The notes below the pieces were generated by a model. It was not told the origin of the DNA, made no database searches, and saw only the letters and a program-made list of their open reading frames with translations. Below are positions 11,565 through 21,379 of a stretch of DNA of 64,000 nucleotides, piece by piece (within the stretch, counting starts at the first letter, position 1; each line of letters begins with the position of its first letter). Made by a program: the position numbers and the translations under genes. The stretch comes from Cladobotryum mycophilum. Taxonomy: Eukaryota > Ascomycota > Sordariomycetes > Hypocreales > Hypocreaceae. The stretch is taken from contig CM071589.1 of the NCBI GenBank assembly GCA_036429605.1, positions 1 through 64,000 on the forward strand, read 5' to 3'.

Positions 11565-11835
11565 CCTGTCGGGGTGGGGGTAAACCCCCTTTTCTTTTTG
11601 CACTGATATGGGCTATTGCTCACGGGTTCGGGTCTTTACCCGTCTCTTTTTCTTTTCACGCTCCGCGGGATACGGGCTGCCGCTCACGGGTTCGGGTCTT
11701 TACCCGTCTTCTTTTCTTTTTACGCTCCGCGGGATACGGGCTGCCGCTCACGGGTTCTTTGGGTTTACCCGTCTCCTTTTCTTTTTACGCTCCGCGGGAT
11801 ACGGGCTGCCGCTTATGGGTTCCACGGGTTTACTT
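11565..11835. repeat. GC-rich minisatellite, about four units of 60-65 bp
   Basis: The unit is approximately CTCCGCGGGATACGGGCTGCCGCTCACGGGTTCGGGTCTTTACCCGTCT plus a pyrimidine run ending TTTTTACG. Units begin near 11600 (diverged), 11661, 11724 and 11788. Related single units lie next to the telomere (208, 430, 597). Open frames on the + strand (11537-12006) merely translate the repeat. Confidence 0.8.
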
Positions 11836-12224
11836 ACCCTACTCTATTACTACTCTCTTCCATTACTTTTTTATACTCTTTATCTTCCCTTTTCCTATAA
11901 CACTACTTTCTCAACCCTTTTAATCCATGGTTTCAAAACCCCTCTTCTTACTATTACCATTGCCTTTACTACTATTATTATATTTATTACTGTATTGGCC
12001 ATTTGAACTATGTTTTTCCTATTCTCTTATCCTTTACTTATAACTATTACTTTACTTGGAATTATTCTTCCTAAACTCACTTCTCTAACCCTTTTATAAC
12101 TATTATTTACATTACTTATTTACTTTTCTCTTTACCTTCTTACCCTATATCCCTTATTAATTAATTTACTATCTCTTACTCTCTTATTATTTTTAATCCC
12201 TAAACGTATATACTATTACTTTTA
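11836..12224. other. AT/pyrimidine-rich spacer, no gene seen
   Basis: Low-complexity sequence including another ATCCATGGTTTCAAAACCCCTCTTCTTA phrase near 11921, related to those at 11161-11216. Nothing coding. Confidence 0.45.
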
Positions 12225-12815
12225 TTTTATTTTTTAATTAATTTATAACTTATAACATACCCTATACAATCGACTACTCTTTATCCCTTTCTATTTTACT
12301 CTTTCTCCTAATTATATTAATATTTCCTTTAACCCCTTACTACTATTAATTACAATACTATTTAAACCCGCTATTTCTAATATTATTTACCCCGTTGCCT
12401 TCCCGTAAAACCTGTATAAACCCTCGTATACCTCGCCTAACACCCCTTGCCCTTTACCCTCCTAAACTAGCTCCTGTTCTCGTCCGCTGCCCCTCTCTGA
12501 CATTCTCGCCCTCTCCGCCTCCCACCCATTATACCGTGCCTCTCACTTAACCCTTTCGAACCTCTCCCGGGTCTCCCTTACGCTTACCTCTTTTTTATTA
12601 CTCTCTTTTCTCTCTATTATCACTATCTTCTCCTCTGCCTCTATGTCCTAACGTCTTCTCTCATATACAACGCACAAACCCTTACCTTTCTCACATCCTA
12701 CTCTTTTTACCCAATCCTTTATTACTCCATCTGAAATTACCCTCTAATACCATTTACCTAATATATACTCGATCATATTTTCCTATTCCTCCTGCCTCTT
12801 TCTCTCTTTTACTTT
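12225..12815 (-). pseudogene. Decayed TLH C-terminal fragment
   Basis: Aligns in order to 4778-5590 of the broken TLH: AATACCCTATACAATCGACT, then CCCCGTTGCC(T)TCCCGTAAAAC, then GCCCTTTACCCTCCT. Near 12490 it jumps to the segment equivalent to about 5305 (CTCCGCCTCCCACCCATT), then CGAACCTCTCCCGG. Many C-to-T type differences and stops remove coding capacity. It sits immediately 3' of the intact TLH, so a TLH copy once lay in tandem here. Confidence 0.65.
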
Positions 12816-12821
12816 TATTTA

Positions 12822-12925
12822 ACGGGCCCACTTATAACAACATCGTGTGCTTCTTACTGATTGACGGTAATTAATTTTACACTCTGTAACGGGCCCACTT
12901 ATAACGACATCGTGTGCTTCTTACC
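12822..12925. repeat. Short direct duplication
   Basis: The phrase AACGGGCCCACTTATAACRACATCGTGTGCTTCTTAC occurs near 12821 and again near 12889, each followed by TGATTGACGG or CGATTGATCTG. A related phrase lies near 9846. It is immediately downstream of the intact TLH stop codon. Confidence 0.7.
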
Positions 12926-12966
12926 GATTGATCTGCTGTTCCTTAAGCCCTGCCTTTGGCTTTATT

Positions 12967-15900
12967 TTATTTACTCCTGCCTGTATTATATGCCTTATAT
13001 ACAATTGCCTCCCATAACACGTGCATATTGGTCCCCTGCGTCCCATGGAATTGAACCCGACCCGCTAACCACCTATACCACTCTGCTCTATCATCTACAT
13101 CAATCTTGAACTTCTCCTTTACCCACATCTTCATCGACGAGTGGCCCATTGGCAGTAACGCAACCGGAAGTACTTTATCCATATACATGCAGCCTTCACC
13201 CTCCCCGGCGCTCTCGCGGGCTTCCTTGCACCAATCTGACGGTAACTTGCAGCGGAAACAACATGAGTTATCCGCGAACCGAATCTTCTGCCGTATACTA
13301 CTGTACCGCTCTTCCTTTACCGGCTCGCACTGGCTTCCCGGCCTCCTATGCCTTTGATATAACGTAACTGGCTGCCCTGCTGGTGTTCGTGTGCAGTTCC
13401 GTATATGGCATATCGCACATATATCCTGCACCTCGTCCAACCAACGTGTCAGCATGGCTACCCTCTCCCCCTCGCTCTTATTAAACGCTCTCCACACTCC
13501 TTCACTTGCCCTCCTCTCTCCCCTTGCGCTTTGCTCTTCTATCCCCACTGTGTTCTCCTTGTCTTCTTCCTCCATCGACGGCTCGCACCGGTCACACGGA
13601 ATGGCTCCGGTAACATCAGCACATACCTCGCCAACCACTCCGTCCATAAACGACGATAATACTTCTCGGCGACACCCGGGGCTCTTTATAAACATCTCCA
13701 TCTGGTGTTTATTGACGTGGCTTACCTTATCGGTGCTAATCGCCTCCCACGGCGTCTTCCCGTCGTGTATAATAACCGACCGGACCTCCTCGCCCTCGCG
13801 CCGTGCGCCCCGGCCTGTCTGCTGCACGAAGTCAACTAGCCCGTATGGCATCTCCGCGTGTATGACGGCCACGATCCCCCCGATGTCGATGCCTGTGCCT
13901 AGCCCCGTCGTCGCCACGATCCATCGATGCCTGCCTCCCGCTGCCCATGATGTACGCGCCTCGTCCCGTGCCGCCTCTTCCATGTCCCCGTGGTGCGCCC
14001 CACACCCGATCTCTTCTGCCAGCGCTGCGCACTTAAGCTTCGACCGGCAGTATACTATGCCCTTCTGGCCACTTACCATGGTCGATCCAATGCGCCGTAC
14101 TAGATCAACCACTCGAGTATCCACAGCCCCGGCGCCTGGCTTGACCTGCTCCACCTCGTACCGGCAGTTCCGTTTCGTCGTACGGTCCCGGACTATCAAT
14201 GCCGACGAAGCTAGCATCTCATCCCGGAACCAGCGCTCAAACGTAACCGGCATCGTTGCGGTTAACAGCACTATTGGTCTCTTGAACCGACTTAATCCTT
14301 TCAGCTCACCCAGCTTTACCCGGTACGATACATCTGTAATCGCTGTGTGTGCCTCGTCGATGAATATACGCTGCAGTAGCCCATTGGCTTTCAGCCCGTC
14401 CACGTATGCATGGAAAGTCGGCACCAACGCCGTGTCCGCGCTCACGACGACCATCCGCGCCGCCCTCGGCAAGCTCTCTCTGACGGAGTTGGTCGTCGGC
14501 CGGAACTCGATCACATCCACGCCCATCTGCCTCGCCCGGTCAACCAAGTCTGCCATCAGCGCGGCGAACGGCACTACTACCACGCTCGTGCCTCCGCCGC
14601 TCATGATGGCCGGCACCATGAACAGCAAGCTCTTGCCTGCACCGGTCGGGAGCACGCATATCACCGACTGCTCTCCGCGTAGTGATAGAATTGTCCGCAT
14701 GCTCTCCATCTGCTTGGCTGACCGCCACGTTGACGTCGGGCCTATTAACGTCCGCAGCCCCCTGACCATCTCCCGCTCTACTTCCTCTTTCTCCGGCTCC
14801 GTCTTCCTCCTCTTGCTCGCCGCTGCCGCTCCGTCGCACGCCGCCTTGCGTTTCCAGCCGGCCCGGCCCTCGTCTCCTTCCATCAAGAACTGGTGCCACA
14901 GCTGGCTGATCGACCGGTACGTTGTGATCATCTCCGGCGACAACCGGCCCGGCATCCCAACGTATACGGCGTAGTGCTGCCGCGCCATCTTCGTACCATG
15001 CGTGCTCTGTAGATCCCACACAATGTTCCAGCTGCCCCTTACATCTGCTGCCTCGCCCGTCATCGGGTCTACCTCAATACCATCTTCATCATCGTCGTCA
15101 CCGGCCATCCCATCAACTTGCTTCATTACCAGCCCCCGGATCTTCCGCCCGAGCTCGATCGCCACTACGCGATATCGTCCAACGCCTAGCCTCATTTTGA
15201 TCTCCGCCTGCAGTAGACGTATCATGATCGAACTCAGTCGGTCCGTGTCCCAACGCTTCGAGTTACCGTTCCTCCACAGAAACTCTAAGCAGTTTTCTTG
15301 TGGCTCCGGCAGCTTACACTTACGCCGTAGCGCTCGCTCCGCCGGTAGTAGCCACGCAATGTACGCCACCATCATCCGCCCGATACGGTCTGGTAGAAAC
15401 CGGGCTACCTTGCGGCCGTTCTCGCGGATCGCCTTCATCTTGTCGCGGTCCGTCACGATCATGACTTGCCCCTCGTGTAGAAAGATATTACGCATTACCT
15501 GCCATGTATCGCAGTGCCGTAACGTTGTCACTTCCGGCCCGCGTCCCGGCTGCCCTCCCCATACATGCACGAGCACCATTAACGCCTCTCGGAATACACG
15601 TAGCTGCTGCATCCACCTCCGTACACCGGCTCGCTTCCACTGGTTCGTCGTTTTATCGAATATCGACGCTTCCATAGAACGCATTACCTTACCTGGCCCG
15701 GCGTCTAGCCACCCGTTCTTCTCGTTTGTCACAAACGACTGGCCGGCCCCGAGCCGCACCGTGGTATCGACAATCCGCTTCATGTCTATTCCGGGCCCGG
15801 TCCGATCCCACGTCCCGCCTAGCATTTGGTTCAGCAATTCGTCTGCCTGCACCGTGACTTTGCAAGCCGCCCGCTGGAAGTCGCGCACAAGCATCTGCTC

Positions 15901-17466
15901 CCCGTTATGGACCAGCGACTCGCCGTCATCCGACCAACGCACCGTCGGTGTTCCGCCCGTCTTGTTACGGTGCCCCTTGCCGTATGCCATCCAGTTGATC
16001 ACCTTACTCATGACGGTATAAGTGCCTATGCACATCCATGTCTCGTGCTCCTGCCGGAATCTAGTAAGCGCCTCTATGCTCACCGCATCTAGCTCCCGCG
16101 GCTCGTTCTCGAACCCGGCTTCTAGAAAGAACATCCGGGACAGCCATACCAGTGCCGCCAGTATGCCCGTATATAGATACGCCTCCATATAGCCTAGCGG
16201 GTGCCTGCGAATGCCCGCCGCCGCGCAGAAGCACAGCATTGCGTTGCTGTACATATCGCCGCCGACGCGTACCTTGATGGAAGCTATCATGAACCGGAAT
16301 ACAGCCTGGTCAAGCGCAGCCGTTGGCACTCTCTCTCTACCACCTTCCTCTTCCTCTTCCTCTCCCTCTCCCTCTCCCTCGCTCCCACTCTCGCTATTGT
16401 CATCCTCGCTAAAGATATCGTTATTATTGTGTAGTCTGGGTTGTCCGACCCTGTCGCATAACTGCTGGTTCTCTAGCTCGCGGGCCACATCTGCCATTAA
16501 GCCCCATTGCTCGTCTGTGAAGCGCATCCCCAGCCGTGTGGCCGCTTCCTCGCGACCCATATGGTACGCCCTCCAGCAGAACCCCAAGTAACGGTGTCCG
16601 ACGGATTGGTACTTGCTTTGTGACCTTTCCTGCGCAGTATGCCCGAACGGCCTGCTGTTTGGTTTGCCCGCTTCGATGCCGTGTAGACACTGCAGTGTCT
16701 CCTTCGGCACGCTGTCTAGTCGCCAGCTGCAGCGGTCTACCTCGCGATCAAAGCTCTCGCCCAGTCTCGTTAGTATCCGCACCTCACTCATAGCTTCATT
16801 GTCCTCGGCTATTCTTGTCTTTATAGTAGTAGCCTTTGCTCGTATCCACTGAGCCGCGTCGTGTATCTCGCTTAGATTCCGGTCCCCGAAGTGCCTTACC
16901 CACTTCATTTCCTTTACCCAAGTCGAGTCGTAGTCAATGCCTTCTTGCGTGTCGCCTTTCTGGTTCCGTTTAGTGTCCTCTTCTAATAGCTCAGCCTTGC
17001 TATCCGCGATTATCTTGTCCATTATACTCTCTGTAGCCATAGTTTCCGGTACAGTATCATCGCCATGAACCCTAACAATCCAGTATCTCGCATACCGGCC
17101 CCGCGACCACGTTTGTAGCTGTACTTCAGTCCATCGATCCCCTGTGGCCTCATGTTTGGCCTCCCTCCAATGCCGGGTAATATTATCACTTGCCGTAGTT
17201 AAATATCGACAGCTCGTGCAGCTGTAACCACGTAATGCCTTAAGCGATTCGATTGCTATAGCCCCATCTGCCGGGAGCTCTGCCACAATTGGATCATTTA
17301 ATTGCATATGGCGGAAGTAATCTTTGATGTTCTGTAATACCTGCCCTTTTAAGTGATGTTCATGACGAAAATGTCTCTCGATACTGTTGCCCGGGCGAAT
17401 TGCACTCTTACACAATCGGCATATAAGTATATAATGCTCCTTATTAAAATATATATATTCTTCCAT
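12967..17466 (-). CDS. Telomere-linked RecQ-type helicase with N-terminal zinc fingers and a tyrosine-recombinase-like middle region
   Basis: An uninterrupted 1499-residue protein transcribed toward the telomere. Residues 16-37 (CRLC...H...H) and about 80-105 (CTSC...H...H) form two C2H2-like fingers, as in OrsD/DUF3505 proteins. An acidic low-complexity stretch lies near 385. A helical region follows, then a candidate tyrosine-recombinase pattern: Arg642 (GQPGRGPEV), Lys676, Arg766 (GRYR), His823 and Tyr832 (THGTKMARQHYA). The superfamily 2 helicase core has PTGAGKS at about 935-941 (motif I), DEAH at about 1033 (II), LLTATMP (III), GLGTGIDI (V) and QQTGRGARR at about 1212 (VI). The C-terminus has CxxC clusters (CDRC, CAICHIRNC, CFRC). 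Family knowledge: fungal TLH genes sit within kilobases of telomeres. The ATG at 17466 is followed directly by the zinc finger. A long antisense frame (13391-14974) is a shadow. The gene is probably functional; its role in telomere maintenance or mobility is inference. Confidence 0.9.
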   Translation of the reverse strand: MEEYIYFNKEHYILICRLCKSAIRPGNSIERHFRHEHHLKGQVLQNIKDYFRHMQLNDPIVAELPADGAIAIESLKALRGYSCTSCRYLTTASDNITRHWREAKHEATGDRWTEVQLQTWSRGRYARYWIVRVHGDDTVPETMATESIMDKIIADSKAELLEEDTKRNQKGDTQEGIDYDSTWVKEMKWVRHFGDRNLSEIHDAAQWIRAKATTIKTRIAEDNEAMSEVRILTRLGESFDREVDRCSWRLDSVPKETLQCLHGIEAGKPNSRPFGHTAQERSQSKYQSVGHRYLGFCWRAYHMGREEAATRLGMRFTDEQWGLMADVARELENQQLCDRVGQPRLHNNNDIFSEDDNSESGSEGEGEGEEEEEEGGRERVPTAALDQAVFRFMIASIKVRVGGDMYSNAMLCFCAAAGIRRHPLGYMEAYLYTGILAALVWLSRMFFLEAGFENEPRELDAVSIEALTRFRQEHETWMCIGTYTVMSKVINWMAYGKGHRNKTGGTPTVRWSDDGESLVHNGEQMLVRDFQRAACKVTVQADELLNQMLGGTWDRTGPGIDMKRIVDTTVRLGAGQSFVTNEKNGWLDAGPGKVMRSMEASIFDKTTNQWKRAGVRRWMQQLRVFREALMVLVHVWGGQPGRGPEVTTLRHCDTWQVMRNIFLHEGQVMIVTDRDKMKAIRENGRKVARFLPDRIGRMMVAYIAWLLPAERALRRKCKLPEPQENCLEFLWRNGNSKRWDTDRLSSIMIRLLQAEIKMRLGVGRYRVVAIELGRKIRGLVMKQVDGMAGDDDDEDGIEVDPMTGEAADVRGSWNIVWDLQSTHGTKMARQHYAVYVGMPGRLSPEMITTYRSISQLWHQFLMEGDEGRAGWKRKAACDGAAAASKRRKTEPEKEEVEREMVRGLRTLIGPTSTWRSAKQMESMRTILSLRGEQSVICVLPTGAGKSLLFMVPAIMSGGGTSVVVVPFAALMADLVDRARQMGVDVIEFRPTTNSVRESLPRAARMVVVSADTALVPTFHAYVDGLKANGLLQRIFIDEAHTAITDVSYRVKLGELKGLSRFKRPIVLLTATMPVTFERWFRDEMLASSALIVRDRTTKRNCRYEVEQVKPGAGAVDTRVVDLVRRIGSTMVSGQKGIVYCRSKLKCAALAEEIGCGAHHGDMEEAARDEARTSWAAGGRHRWIVATTGLGTGIDIGGIVAVIHAEMPYGLVDFVQQTGRGARREGEEVRSVIIHDGKTPWEAISTDKVSHVNKHQMEMFIKSPGCRREVLSSFMDGVVGEVCADVTGAIPCDRCEPSMEEEDKENTVGIEEQSARGERRASEGVWRAFNKSEGERVAMLTRWLDEVQDICAICHIRNCTRTPAGQPVTLYQRHRRPGSQCEPVKEERYSSIRQKIRFADNSCCFRCKLPSDWCKEARESAGEGEGCMYMDKVLPVALLPMGHSSMKMWVKEKFKIDVDDRAEWYRWLAGRVQFHGTQGTNMHVLWEAIVYKAYNTGRSK

Positions 17467-18656
17467 GTTAAGTTTATTTTCTTATTAGAAAGTAAAGAAT
17501 ATTTGGGTAGATTTAATTTACTCTAGAATAAATTTATAAGCCCATTAATCTTATTGACCTTTATATATTTACATTGGTTTCTATGCCAACTGTTTGTTAA
17601 ATGTACTCTTATTAAACTACTTATTCAGCTGTGACAGCCTGACTCCATTAGGTTAGATAACAGGTTAGACCTACCTTTAGTTTCATAAGTGCGACTTACC
17701 AGTTAGTATTGTTTCGGTAAAGCCTCGGATAATTCGACCAGCCAGAACACCAATCCTACTTACCCCCTAAGCCCCTACTCACTAAGTGAGTGCAACAACC
17801 ACTGGTAATCAATGGTACTGCACGGGTTCATTCCCGTAAGAACGAACCTCACATTCATTCAAATCAGAATAAACCCATTCCCTAAATAAACCCTTATGTC
17901 TCCCGGGTAAAATTAGTTTAGCCAGTCGCTAATACAGCTATTCACTATAGTATAACGACCTAACCTTACACTTATATCATTAACCAAGAATGGACCCATT
18001 TTTAGTGACACTCATGCAAGCTATTGATTAGAACACAGTCACGGCAAAGCTTCGGACAATTTAACCAATTACAATCGGCTCAAACAAGATCAACTCGAGC
18101 ACACACAATAGCTCGAACATAATTAATTCGATCCATCACGACTACTAGATCATTAATTCATTTCTATAAAAATAAAACCTTATATTCATTCATATTATAA
18201 TAAACTTAATCACTATATATACTAGCCTGTATCTCTTTTTTATGTATCTAGTCAGTCCTTAATAATATTGTTCACCATTAGTACTTGATACCTAAACTGT
18301 AACACTTTATCTTATTACTCAATATCGCCCTAATCCACTGAAAACATCAAACCGTAATCTAAGTTATTTTCTTATTAGTAAACAACCGGAATATCATACA
18401 TAGCTACCTAATGCCTAAACCATAAACCCATAGCCTTACCCTGATCCATTAACGTAAACCCTATAATTTAAGTTATTCTTGTTGGGAAATGCCTGGAACA
18501 TCACAAGTTAAACCCTGTTACTTTCATAACCCTTAACCCCTCCTCGAAAATTTTTAGCCAATCAGCGTATCGGTCCAGCAGTAACCGATTTTGCAACAAT
18601 GCACGGGCCAAGTTGACCAGTTTGTATGGGGGATTCTAGCAGAATCTCCGGTGAAT
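17467..18656. repeat. Subtelomeric non-coding repeats upstream of the intact TLH
   Basis: Two related units: about 17640-17905 (contains TTCGGTAAAGCCTCGGATAA and ends AATAAACCCATTCCCTAA) and about 17940-18240 (contains CACGGCAAAGCTTCGGACAA and ends AATAAACTTAATCAC). The second is the inverted partner of 10020-10255 and the non-RIPped counterpart of copies in the AT blocks. 18240-18540 continues with two versions of a TAA(T)CTAAGTTATTCTTGTT/ATTTTCTTATTAG phrase (near 18357 and 18460). No gene is seen. The TLH promoter must lie within the first few hundred bases, but I see no definable element. Confidence 0.6.
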
Positions 18657-19430
18657 AATACTTAGGGTTTAGAAGTTTCTTAGGGGATTGGGTTAGGGTT
18701 GGGTTAGGGTTGGGTTTTTAGTTTCTTATAAGGGATTGGGTTTTTTAGTTTCTTATAAGGGATTGGGTTTTTTTGAGATTGGCACAGGGGTTGGGTTTTT
18801 TAGTTTCTTATAAGGGGTTGGGTTTTTTAGGGATTGGGTTTTTTTGAGATTGGTACAGGGGTTGGGTTTTTTTAGTTTCTTATAAGGGATTGGGTTTTTT
18901 TGAGATTGGCACAGGGGTTGGGTTTTTTAGGGATTGGGTTTTTTTGAGATTGGCACAGGGGTTGGGTTTTTTAGTTTCTTATAAGGGGTTGGGTTTTTCT
19001 AGGGATTGGGTTTTTTGAGATTGGCACAGGGGTTGGGTTTTTTTAGTTTCTTATAAGGGGTTGGGTTTTTCTAGGGATTGGGTTTTTTTGAGATTGGCAC
19101 AGGGGTTGGGTTTTTTAGGGATTGGGTTTTTTGAGATTGGTACAGGGGTTGGGTTTTTTAGTTTCTTATAAGGGATTGGGTTTTTTGAGATTGGTACAGG
19201 GGTTGGGTTTTTTAGTTTCTTATAAGGGATTGGGTTTTTTAGTTTCTTATAGGGGATTGGGTTTTTTAGTTTCTTATAAGGGATTGGGTTTTTTTGAGAT
19301 TGGCACAGGGGTTGGGTTTTTCTAGGGATTGGGTTTTTTGAGATTGGTACAGGGGTTGGGTTTTTTAGTTTCTTATAAAGCATTGGGTTTAGTAGGGATT
19401 AGGTTTTTTTGGTTTTTTTTATATAGTTTA
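18657..19430 (+). repeat. Interstitial telomere-like sequence and 27-bp satellite
   Basis: It starts with ACTTAGGGTTTAG and a tract TTGGGTTAGGGTTGGGTTAGGGTTGGG (18687-18713), i.e. G-rich telomere-like units on the + strand, the opposite strand to the left-end telomere. About 700 bases of satellite follow. It is built from two 27-bp phrases, TTGGGTTTTTTAGTTTCTTATAAGGGA and TTGGGTTTTTTGAGATTGGCACAGGGG, plus a 16-bp TTGGGTTTTTTAGGGA, in irregular order with T-run length changes. All phrases begin with a telomere-like TTGGG. Open frames through it (19051-19383 minus, 19122-19325 plus) are repeat translations. Confidence 0.85.
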
Positions 19431-19939
19431 TTAAGGGGTTTAGGGTAGAATTAAATTAGCTTTTAGCTAAAGGATTAGGTTATAGTTGTTTTTGTCGAGG
19501 GGTTAGCTTATAGCTATTTTCCGCTATACTTTTAGTTATAGCTGTTTCCGGCTATACCTTTACTTATAGCTGTTTTCGGTTATACCTTTAGGTTATAGCT
19601 GTTTTCGGTTATACCTTTAGGTTATTTAATAGTCCCTGTTTTTCCTGTTTTTTTTATTTTCCATCTTTAGTTTTCTATCCTTGTTTTATCCTTGGGTTAT
19701 CCTTGGGTTATCCTTGTTTTATTCTATTCAACTACAAAATTATCCTTAACTTATTCTTTAGGTTACCGTTAGGTTACCTTTGGGTTGGCTTTGGGTTATT
19801 TTTAGTTATATAGCGTATTTTTATAGCTATTTATTAGCTGATTTCTTTAGCTATTTTATAGTTATCTCTTTGCCACCTTAGTAGCTATTTTATAGCTATT
19901 TTATAGCTGTTCTTTCTAGCTGTTCTTTCTAGCTATTCT
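19431..19939 (+). repeat. Short tandem repeats upstream of the zinc-finger LINE
   Basis: Four or five units of about 29 bp (TTATAGCTGTTTTCGGTTATACCTTTAGG) run from about 19495 to 19625. TATCCTTGGGT repeats lie near 19680-19710, and TAGCTATTTTATAGC / TTCTTTCTAGCTG repeats at 19800-19939. The last family resumes after the LINE insertion at 21380, so it is one repeat tract split by that insertion. It may be the 5' untranslated region of the LINE starting at 21574. Confidence 0.65.
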
Positions 19940-19952
19940 AAGCTATTCTTTT

Positions 19953-21122
19953 GAAACCCACCCAATCCGATTAGCTATAACTAGTACAGCTGCACCAACA
20001 CAACTCACTAGGTTATTAGCTAGCCTTGATAAAGCTATTGGAAAGTATGAGAGAATAGAAAGACAAGATTTAGTTTGGCAGGCCCCTTGGAATAAGGAAC
20101 CTAAAGCTACTATTCTAATCAGCCAAGCCTCCAAGAAGGAAGCCAAAAAGCAACACCTACAGCTACTAGAAGACCTTACCTTCGACAACTACCGAGCCTT
20201 CTATACAGACGGCTCGCAGGGTACTCATAAAGGCACTGTCACTAATTCATGTGCATACTACGAAGACAGCCCAAGCCGACAAAACGAAGCAGCGAAAACA
20301 GCAAGAGTAGCAAGATTCTGGAACCTAGGACCATACATAGAAGTAGCTGATGCCGAGCTTATAGCAATCTCTAAGGTCCTAGATGCCCTACTATTATCCA
20401 GGACAAACCAACCAACAGCCTATATCTTTGTTGACAGCCAAGCAGCTATAATGAAGATCAAAGGCCCTGGAGAGATTAGTTACAGAATCCGGGCTCAGCT
20501 ATACCTCCTATCACAGCAAAGCATAGCCATTACAGTTGCCTGGGTACCCAGCCACACAGGGATCCCAGGGAATGAAATAGCTGATCAGTTAGCTAAGAAA
20601 GGGCTAGAAGCCTCGTACAGAGGCCGCCCATACGCCTCTCTTAGTTACCTAAACCGGAAGATAAGGAAAACCACAGTACAGCAATGGCAGACTAGCTGGG
20701 CTAGTGAAGAGATGAGAGAGGAGACAGGCCAGAGAGCGAGAGGCCTAGGCACTCAATACCGCAGGATAGCTCAAGATAACCTTAGCTTCTCGCTAAAAGC
20801 TAACCTAGTCAAGGGACCAAGATCAACCCAGTCAGCCTATATCCAGCTAAAACTAGGGATAGGGTATCTTAAAAGCTATCAAAAAGCCATAAAGAACCTC
20901 CCTGACGACCGCTGTAGATGTAGCCAACGACACACAACGCAACACCTGCTGCTACGCTGTAGCAGATACCAAGGGCCTAGAAAGGCCCTGCAGAAGGCCT
21001 TAGGGCCAGGAGCCCAGCTAACGTTACAGAAGCTCTTCACAACAAAACTAGGAAAGGAAGCCCTAATAGGCTTCCTTACTAGCACGAAGATCTGTACGCG
21101 AAGCTGGTTTTTAGAAGAGTAG
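19953..21122 (+). pseudogene. LINE ORF fragment: RNase H domain and C-terminal zinc knuckle
   Basis: In-frame C-terminal part of the Tad-like LINE protein. It has no start of its own because the element is truncated upstream. It retains RNase H landmarks TDGS, the DAEL segment, VDSQAA and NEIAD, and the terminal CRCSQRH...C motif, ending at LEE and TAG (21120-21122). The last 223 residues appear identical to those of the long copy at 59882. Without the endonuclease and RT it is not autonomous. Confidence 0.9.
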
Positions 21123-21367
21123 ATATAGGCTGATTAGTTAGCTAGTCAGCCTAGAGGCTAAGGGACATACATAACGCTTGGAACTAGGAGAAAGAAAACC
21201 ACCAACTGGAAAACACAATGCCTTATACTGTTAGCTTGAAAGCTAGCCAGCTAGCTACTATTCTAGAAAGTCACTGTACAGTAAGCTTTTAGATAGATAG
21301 ATAGCCGCTTCATAGGCCTTCGGCCTCCATAAGCGTAATGAATGAAAAAAAAAAAAAAAAAAAAAAA
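19953..21367 (+). mobile_element. 5'-truncated Tad-like LINE insertion
   Basis: The insertion begins at GAAACCCACCC and ends in a poly(A) run (about 21343-21368). It is flanked by a 13-bp target duplication AAGCTATTCTTTT at 19940-19952 and 21367-21379 (one or two bases are ambiguous because of the poly(A)). The body is the reverse complement of about 59660-61053, with very few differences. The 5' truncation is typical of incomplete target-primed reverse transcription. Confidence 0.95.
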
Positions 21368-21379
21368 AGCTATTCTTTT

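Noticed and set aside
13391..14974. A 527-residue open frame antisense to the intact TLH.
   Set aside because: It has no recognisable domain and a Ser/Thr/Pro/Arg-rich composition typical of an antisense shadow, and it lies wholly inside a conserved helicase gene.
19051..19383. Open frames of 110 (minus) and 67 (plus) residues in the 27-bp satellite.
   Set aside because: They are direct translations of repeat units whose length is a multiple of three. There are no other coding signs.
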